64,000 nucleotides of DNA from Glycine soja (lineage: Eukaryota > Streptophyta > Magnoliopsida > Fabales > Fabaceae). A model generated the notes under the pieces. That model did not search any database and had not been told where the DNA came from. It saw only the letters and a list, made by a program, of their open reading frames with translations. The stretch's first letter is position 1. Every line of letters starts with the position of its first letter. The position numbers were made by a program, and so were the translations under genes. The stretch lies in assembly GCF_004193775.1 (NCBI RefSeq), contig NC_041016.1, positions 38,858,547 to 38,922,546 on the forward strand, given 5' to 3'. Shown one piece after another: positions 57,218 to 64,000 of this stretch.

Positions 57218-58350
57218 TCAACCACTTATGATAGCCGCCAATGATCCCATTACTGCTTCCTCTAAGCTCTTTGTCCTTCCTTTGTGCCGCATCACATGCC
57301 TTGCGGACTCCTTGAATACCCTCGTGTTGGGGTCACTGAAACCCCATGTGACGAAAGGCGTGATGCTTTCCTCCGATGGCGCTCCTCTCATGGGGTATCC
57401 AAGCTGTCTTATGGCGAGGACGGGATTATAATTAATACAACCCCTGTTCCAATCAAGCAAACATTTGGAAATCCTTCGCATGTGGGTAAAACCCTAGTTC
57501 TTCCTTCCAACGGGGGAACCAATTGATGGATGCCCCTACCACATTGGCCAAGAGTTGCTCCCAGTTTGCCTTTCCTTTCTCGGTGCATAAGCGGTGACCT
57601 TGCAGTGGACAGGTGGGGCTACTTTCATGGCGGAAAAGGTGTGAGATGAGCCACACATAGAGAGCTGGTGTACAACAAACAATTCTTGCGCCACTCTTTT
57701 TGCATCTTCGGTCGACGTATCATAGAGATCGGCCAAGATAGCGACGACCAGGCTTTCCTTGCTATAGTGATAGGTGAGGAAAGCCTCAATTGCTGCTAGG
57801 TCCACTAGCCCTTCCATATTTGGAAAGAGGGTGACTCCAAATATCAATAGTGCCAAGACATCAATAAACGAAGCTCATTCACCTTGATCGGCCAATGCCT
57901 TCGCCTTTTCCTCTAAACACTTCCTTGGTACTCTGGTTACCCCATTCCTATTTTGCTTTACTCGGTCCAACTCTTGTGCTGAGATTTTAACTACCTTGGC
58001 GACTCTGGGCATGGAGGGATAGAAACCCGAGAAAAGATATGGCTTCCTTCCCCCTCCCCCAGCGGACTTCCCAGGATTTCTTCAAACTCTTCCACAGTCG
58101 GTACTAGTTGGAAATCCTCGAATGTGAAGCACCTTAGGGGCTGATCATAATACTGGGTAAGGGATGCAATTTCTTCCACGGAGACTTCTACCGTAGCTAG
58201 GTCCCAAATCTTACCATAATTCTTGGGGAAGGCTTGTCGTTGAAGCTGACCCATCAATTGCCCCAATTCTCGCAAACTGGCAACCTCTAAGCTCTTGATT
58301 TTGACTTGATAGAACCTTTTTTTAAGCAGAGGAGTTTGATTTGATCCCAT
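57218..58350 (-). pseudogene. ORF1 of H1 (Ogre/Tat-type 5' ORF)
   Basis: ATG at 58350 gives MGSNQTPLLKKRFYQVKI, then WDLATVEVSVEEIASLTQYYDQPLRCFTFEDFQLVPTVEEFEEILG in pieces. After a stop at 57883 it continues as LLIFGVTLFPNMEGLVDLAAIEAFL and ANVVGASINWFPRWKEE. It ends with INYNPVLAIRQLGYPMRGAPSEE at 57218-57430. These phrases are typical of the extra 5' ORF in legume Ogre/Tat elements, located before gag; its function is not established. Multiple frameshifts show it is dead. Confidence 0.72.
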
Positions 58351-59261
58351 GTTTACGGTTGAAAAGTTCTATTTTGAATTGACACTTCGATATCCTATCA
58401 TGGAGGAAAATAGGATGAATGCATGAAGGGGTTTTTATGCTATGCATGACACAAATGCATCTTATGGACACGAGAGCTCGAAAGATCATCATTTCTTATT
58501 GGCAACATTTGGCAGCACGGTGCCCCATGTATGCATTTAAGAAAGTGATATCGACCTCCCGACTTCTCGTGACAAAATGACAAAACCAAATGCATCACAT
58601 GCGTGACGATTCGATACAGACATAAACGCGTAGATAGCACAAAAGAGGAACATACAAGCATGGCAATATCATCAAACAAACATACCGTAGAGACGCACAT
58701 AAGCATGCACTAAAAGGATATGCATGGCATTGTTAAGGAAAATGAAACATGCAACGTGTCCACTCCGTGCCCCTATTTCAGGAACCTAAATAGGAGGAAC
58801 TAAAAGGCATTTAGTGATAATTCCCAAGGCGATCATATCTAGCTTTCAATGGTCTCTAGAGATATCATTCTCTTTGATATCAATATTGTGGCGGTAGGGA
58901 CTACCAGTGACAATATATTATCGAAGAGAAAAACTCTAGATAAGGCTTCACTGTTGTCAAGCAAGTCGAAGACTTAGCATGACCACAGATTCACCTCCGC
59001 TTCCTATGTTTCCACGAACCCAGGTATAGGGCCCTTAACAAACTAACCATGTGCGAAAAAGTGTAGGTGTTTGTGTGCATTGAAATGAATAAATACTTAT
59101 CTCATGCGTACATTAAAGCAAAAATAAACTAAAAGCATCATAAAGTTATATACAAGAACACAATAGAAATGAAGCGAAATAAATAAAGGATAAGTCATGA
59201 TAAAACATTGCACAAGATTAAATGGCCTAACTCTCTAAAAAACAGTCCCCACTGGAGTCGC
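58351..59261 (-). other. H1 leader and primer site
   Basis: No gene. The minus strand next to the LTR reads GCGACTCCAGTGGGGACTG, a primer-site pattern common in legume Ogre/Tat elements; I cannot name the tRNA with certainty (tRNA-Arg is suspected). Confidence 0.6.
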
Positions 59262-60568
59262 TGTCGTAACCTACCCCTCGGTGGGAGGGTGACACGAGAC
59301 TCATGGGTGTGTCTTCCAAGGTAGGAAAATGTGCGAAGTCGCCACCAACGTTTATTTGAGCAAAACGTTAGAAAAAACCAAAATGTGTGGGTCTACGAAC
59401 TTTAAGTACGAGAGATTCGGGAGTTGTTTTTACACACGGGGAAGGTATTAGCACCCCATACATTCGTCACAAGGGACGACAGCCTTTAACCAAATGTGCA
59501 AAATCATGACTTTAAATTTTTTTTATTTTTTCCTTTTTATGTTTTTAACTTTTGGGGTCGAAAAAAGTGGGGCTTTTGCTCCTACGTATCCTCAATTGCG
59601 ATGAGGAACTCAAACCTACGTAGTTCTTTGAAAAGCGGTAAATTTATGCGAAGTGTTGATTGTATACTTTTGAACGGTCCATTTTAACCAATAAAAGCGA
59701 AGAGGACTGTTTAAGGCGTTGGACCTTGAACAGTTTCAAATGACCTTTTCGTGGACAAAGTTTAATTTGTGAGTTGATTTTAGCTTCAGTTTCACTTAGT
59801 TATTTCTCAATTCATTTGAAAGGGAACTTTCAAAGTAAAATGTCCGGTACTTATTTTTTTGATTAACCGAGGTTGCAACATGAACGATCGATTTAATTTT
59901 ATTTTAACAATGATTAAACGAGATTACAACACAAACGATCGGTTGAAATTCATTTTATCATTCATTAGGTGAGGTTACGACTTAAAAGATTGGTCGAAGC
60001 ACGTTAAAAACGAAGAAAAAGAATACCGAAAGTAAGCGAGATGAAGATGAAATAGAATGAATTCAAAGCTTTGAAATTGAAAACTAACCAGTTGAAGATC
60101 GATGAACAATGAAGAACGAACGAAGAATGGCGAAGAACATTAGCAGAATTAATCATGTAAACATCACGGAAGCGTCTCGGCATGGATTTTCTCCTTCTTT
60201 CTTCTTCTCCTCACTAATTTTAAGTGAAATCTGATTGCCCAAGGTACTAAACCTTTTTTCCTCAGCCCCTCACGCCATTTTATAGCAAAAATGAGGGAGG
60301 TGGTTGCCGCCCAGCTCGCCTAGGCGAGCTTGGTAATTTCCACTTGAAGTAACCTCCCTCCAGAATATTCCTGATGGGCCCAGGGCTAGGCACACCCCCC
60401 TAAATTGATCAGTTCACCCCCCTGTTTTTGTGTTTTTTGATGATTTCCTTCCAAAACATCGCAAAACTTTATGGATTATGCGGCGATGAGTGTTAAGCAC
60501 CTCAATTTGGTCAGCAAAGGTCTGCATGTTAACAAACAGTTGTCCCTGGATGAAATTAGGATATGACA
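59262..60568 (-). repeat. LTR shared by H1 (5') and H2 (3')
   Basis: 1307 bp, TGTCGTAACCTACCC to GATATGACA, with palindrome GCTCGCCTAGGCGAGC at 60314. To its left is a primer site, to its right a polypurine tract (minus: GTAAAGAGGGACAAC), so it serves both neighbours. Confidence 0.75.
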
Positions 60569-60739
60569 GTTGTCCCTCTTTACTTATCTTTTATTGGAGA
60601 TAAAAGGAAAGTAAAGATAAGACACTAATTTCGTTTGAGCTGAATTTCCACCCAACCGACAATTAGCTTAATCAGCGAAACTTGTCAAAAGAAAGAGCAT
60701 AAAAGACATCAAGTGCATCAGCAAAAGCCTGGGTGCCTT

Positions 60740-61650
60740 GGAAGTGACAAAAATAGATAACTGTGATGGTCTCGGCATGCTATCAGACTCGCTTGTCTCG
60801 GGATAGCAGGGGAAACTTTGGTAGCCTTGATCGACAGGCGTTGATTCTTTCAACGAGGGAAATAGATGACTACATTTGTCTCTGCATGCTATTAGACTTT
60901 CTTGTCTCTTGATAGCAAAGGGAACTGCAACAATCTCAAAAACAATTAGAAACAGATGACCATCATTGTCCCCGCACACCATCATACTCGTTTGTCTCTG
61001 GATGGGAAATGGGACTTTGATAGTCTTGAAACAATGAAAGCGAGGGACCATTACAATCTCCGCATGCCATCAGAGTCGTTTTTCTCTAGATGACGAGGCA
61101 AGACTAAAGTAGTCTTGGTCGATAGACATTGAGTCTTCGATGAAGAGGTGCAGATAACCACATTGGTCTCTATGCATCAACGGGCTCGATTGTCTCTGGT
61201 TAACGAAAAAGAGAGACAAAAGTAGTCTCGCGTGTGTTATCAGACTTGATTGTCTCTGGATGATGAAAATGGAGACTAAAGTAGTCTCGGTCGATAGACA
61301 TTGAGTCTTCGACGAAGAGGTGCAGATGACCACATTGGTCTCTGTGCGTCAACGGGCTTGCTTGCCTCTGGTTAAGGAAAGGGAGAGACTAAAGTAGTCT
61401 CGCATGTGTCGTCGGACTTGATTGTCTCTGGATGATGAAAATGGAGACTAAAGTAGTCTCGGTCAATAGACATTGAGTCTTTGACAAAGGGGGCAGACAA
61501 CCATATTGGTTTCTGCGTGCCAACGGGCTCGCTTGCCTCTGGTTGACGAAGGGATGCAGATGACCATAATTTGTCTCCGCGTGTCATCGGACTTGATTGT
61601 CTCTGGATGACGAAAAGGGGAGACTTTAGTAGTCTCGGAGTTCCTTAACT
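60740..61650 (-). repeat. Satellite-like tandem array in the H2 3' region
   Basis: The same unit set as 49380-50260, with units such as GACATTGAGTCTTCGACGAAG and CGTGTGTTATCAGACTTGATTG. Unit order and number differ from H1, so the array changed by unequal exchange after the copies separated. Confidence 0.78.
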
Positions 61651-62195
61651 AGAATGTGAACATGATTTAGCAAAGAAACAAACCTCCAACTGATCAGAGC
61701 CACATACATTTTTGAAGAAAAACAATGTGTGCATTGGGGAAGGAAAACATGTTGATAGAATTCTCTCATAACCGTAAATGAGATTTAGGATATTAGCATT
61801 TCGTTTCTAAATGAGCATTTAGAAGAAACACTGGGTCCAATTGAAATAGAAGAAAATCACTCAAAGTGTATAAATCTCACATGGGCAAGTGTTTCATCCT
61901 AATTCCGAACCATAGATGTGCCATGAATTGACTTTGCAAATCATTTCCTATCAAATCAAAGATAACATGTGCAATCACAGATCAATAGGACTTTTTTAGG
62001 AAACTGTCTTTGGTGGGAAACTTGGCTCTGGGTATTTCGGCCTTTTCCTGTTCTGTTTTTGACCAGGAACTTTATTTTTCTCTTGCTTTTGAAGCACATT
62101 GGTAGCTTAATAGTGAATGCATCTTCTTTCTTGGGAGATCCTTTTGTTCCTTCTTCTGAGGTTAAGGGTAAAAATTCCTATCCTAGGTCAAGGAT
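61651..62195 (-). other. H2 3' untranslated stretch
   Basis: Parallels 50260-51070 of H1 (ACCTCCAACTGATCAGAGC, GGTAAAAATTCCTATCC). No gene. Confidence 0.6.
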
Positions 62196-63231
62196 GGCTT
62201 TCACCATGTCGGGATCCACTTCTATCCCTTTCTGACTTGCAACGAAGCCGAGTAGCTTTCCTGACTTGACCCCGAAAGTGCACTTGGCGGGGTTCAATCT
62301 TAGCTGGTAATTACGCAGTCGTTCAAACAACTTTCACAAGTTGATGAGGTGTTCCCCCTCTGTTCTGGATTTGGCAATCATATCTTCGACGTAGACTTCA
62401 ATTTCCTTATGCATCATGTCATGGAATAATGCCACCATGGCCCGCTGATAGGTTGCCCCAGCGTTCCTGAGCCCAATGGACATCACCTTATAACAGAATG
62501 TTCCCCACAAGGTGATGAACATAGTCTTCTCCATGTCCTCTAGTGCCATCTTTATTTGGTTGTAACCCGAGAATCCGTCCATGAAGGAAAACAAAGCAAA
62601 AATGGTTGTGTTATCCACAAGGACTTCAATATGTGGCAAAGGAAAGTTATCTTTGGGACTAGCTCGGTTTAGGTCCCAATAGTCCACACACATTCGTACC
62701 TTCCCATCTTTCTTAGGGACTGGCAAAATGTTGGCCACCCACTCAGGGTATCGAGCCACTGCCAAGAAGCCAACATCGAACTGCTTTTTCATTTCCTCTG
62801 TAATCTTTAAGGACATATCGGGCTTCATCCTTCTTAGCTTTTGTTTCACCAGGGAACAACCGGGATTCAAAGGCAAACTATGCTGCACATTGTTGGGGTT
62901 CAAGCCAGACATATCTTGGTACGACCAAGCGAAGATGTCTTGGTAGTCTCGTAGCAGAGCCACTAACTCATCATGGATAGGTGCGGTCATGCCTGTACCC
63001 ACCTTTACCTATTTCCTTTCATTGCCAACACCTAAGTTTACGATCTCCGTTTCTTCTTAGTGTGGCTTCATCTTTCGGTCTTCCTGAGCGACTATCCTTT
63101 CTAGCTCCGGGGAAAACCCCATATCTTCATCTTCTTCATCCTTAGTTCGATTTGTTTCTCATTCAAAATCGACGGTTAGGTCCGTCCTCGATATTAGTAC
63201 CTTCACAGGACTCATCGTCGGATCTGTACCG
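62196..63231 (-). pseudogene. Reverse transcriptase of H2 (Tat/Ogre-like)
   Basis: The frame on minus runs from MSPVKVLISRTDLTVDFE (63211), broken by stops near 63156, 63057 and 63010. It continues in 63002-62334 with DELVALLRDYQDIFAWSYQDM, VKQKLRRMKPDM, VPKKDGKVRMCVDYWDLNRASP, FMDGFSGYNQIKM and YVEDMIAKS. After a stop at 62333 it ends with KLLGFVASQKGIEVDP. The catalytic YVDD is YVED (codon GAA near 62385), so the second aspartate pair is damaged. The RT is otherwise nearly complete. It polymerised cDNA in an intact relative; this copy is dead. Confidence 0.8.
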
Positions 63232-63402
63232 TTTAAACGCAACAGAAATAAACATGTAGATGAATTAGAATGGGCGAAGGCGAAAGAACAAATGAAGGAA
63301 AGATCTTATATTATATTCTTAGATAGCAAAAAACATAACGCCTTAACAAGGAGAAAACCCTAAAGCCTAGGCCCAACTGTAGGGTTAAAACTAAAGAATT
63401 AC
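63224..63402 (-). other. Possible retrotransposon intron between protease and RT of H2
   Basis: On minus a GTAATT donor follows GGCACAAT and an acceptor GGTACAG precedes ATCCGACG. Splicing these 179 nt joins the upstream frame to the frame that gives MSPVKVLIS. Ogre elements are known to carry an intron between protease and RT. The assignment is by motif and frame only. Confidence 0.35.
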
Positions 63403-63980
63403 ATTGTGCCTGCCATGGAAACTTTGGGTCGTTCAACGACTTGCTAGTTTCCCAATTGAAAATTAGGAAGGCATGGCTGCACCCAGCTCGAATGCTCCTG
63501 AGGGGCTTCATCATGTGTCATGGCGACTTGCTCTTTGCATCTCAAGCCCACACTTACAAAGCTCTCGCTGATGTGACAAGGAGGGGCCTCTCTCACTTGT
63601 GGCCTTAGTTGCAGGCCCATGCCTCTGTTCCTCTTTTCTAAGACGCTTCTTCTCATATCAGTCTGTGTGGGCTTATAGCCTAGCCCAAACTACCCACGGT
63701 TTTCCTTGATGTCTACTAAGCTAGCCATGCCATCATTATTCTTCCCCAAGCCTATTCTGGGCTCATAACCGTTCCCCAACATCACATGGACCACCATCAT
63801 TGCAGTGTTAGAAATGTGAGGCCACATCGGGAGGGATTCTAAGGAAGTGTTTCTTACCACCTCAAAGGACTGAAAAGCCATTTCCAAGGACTCTTCCACG
63901 GCCTCAACATATGGCATAGAAGAAGGACAACTTACTAGAATATCTTCCTCCTCTGAAACAATGACCAAGTGCCCCTCCAC
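63403..63980 (-). pseudogene. Protease-side region of H2 with G-patch-like motif
   Basis: On minus, 63980-63690 reads MEGHLVIVSEEEDILVSCPS, then NTAMMVVHVMLGNGYEPRIGLGKNNDG. GXGXEPXXGLGKXXDG is the G-patch-like motif that legume Ogre/Tat polyproteins carry between protease and RT. A further piece continues to about 63410 (RGMGLQLRPQ, CLPNFQLGN). Stops at 63688 and near 63440 break it. The protease core itself would lie beyond the window. Confidence 0.6.
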
Positions 63981-64000
63981 TAAGAACTTCAGCTTTTGGT

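Larger units (their letters stand above)
47822..60568 (-). mobile_element. Element H1: deleted Tat/Ogre-like Gypsy element, minus strand
   Basis: 3' LTR 47822-49198, 5' LTR 59262-60568, both starting TGTCG and ending TATGACA on plus. Primer-site-like sequence lies left of the right LTR and a polypurine tract right of the left LTR, as a minus-strand element requires. Order from its 5' side: ORF1 (58350-57218), integrase (57140-55780), minisatellite, ORF3 (53336-52066), satellite-like 3' region. Gag, protease, RT and RNase H are missing. The LTRs differ by roughly 15 percent by eye, so either the element is old or they come from different copies. Confidence 0.7.
59262..64000 (-). mobile_element. 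Element H2: deleted Tat/Ogre-like Gypsy element, continues past the window
   Basis: 3' LTR 59262-60568, polypurine tract, satellite-like 3' region, then RT and the region before it. RNase H and integrase are missing: RT codons join 3' UTR text at about 62195. The rest lies beyond 64000. Confidence 0.7.

Overview
The window reads as plant nuclear DNA, most likely soybean (Glycine max) or a close Glycine relative. The strongest clue is a full-length Copia element with every hallmark of the soybean Sirevirus SIRE1. One real host gene is visible, the 3' end of an RGLG-type RING E3 ubiquitin ligase at the left edge. Almost everything else is LTR retrotransposon DNA of several ages. No rRNA, tRNA or CRISPR features were seen.

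Layout. 95-3872 (+): last five exons of the RGLG-type gene; its intron 431-3043 holds a probable solo LTR. 3873-9798: 3' flank and decayed LTR-type DNA with a (TA)n tract, TAATCGATTA-type repeats and a 326 bp tandem duplication. 9804-15315 (+): element A, a gag-bearing non-autonomous Gypsy-type element with 975 bp LTRs and TSD AATGG. 15321-47298 (+): element D, an old Athila-like Gypsy element whose coding region is cut into three blocks by two nested insertions. Insertion one is E (18859-35683, minus, Gypsy, TSD GCAGG), which itself contains F (19272-29029, plus, SIRE1-like, TSD GATAC). Insertion two is C (36132-46035, minus, Gypsy relic, TSD GGAAR), which contains B (36235-41546, minus, TSD AAAGG), a sister of A. 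47299-47821: fragment G1 of a Tat/Ogre-like integrase. 47822-64000 (minus): a chain of two deleted Tat/Ogre-like elements, H1 and H2, arranged LTR-body-LTR-body. H1 keeps ORF1, integrase and an extra 3' ORF; H2 keeps a protease-side region and reverse transcriptase.

How the parts relate. D is the oldest layer, E and C are younger, B and F the youngest. The two F LTRs are both 1154 bp and I noticed one base difference between them, so F inserted recently; its gag-pol and downstream ORF are open. A and B share the same internal losses (capsid core of gag and the YxDD region of reverse transcriptase) yet kept LTRs, primer site, polypurine tract and a long reading frame. They look like products of one non-autonomous lineage moved in trans. 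The third ORFs of F (Copia) and H1 (Gypsy) lie in the same place, downstream of integrase, and appear to share a domain, although the two elements belong to different superfamilies.
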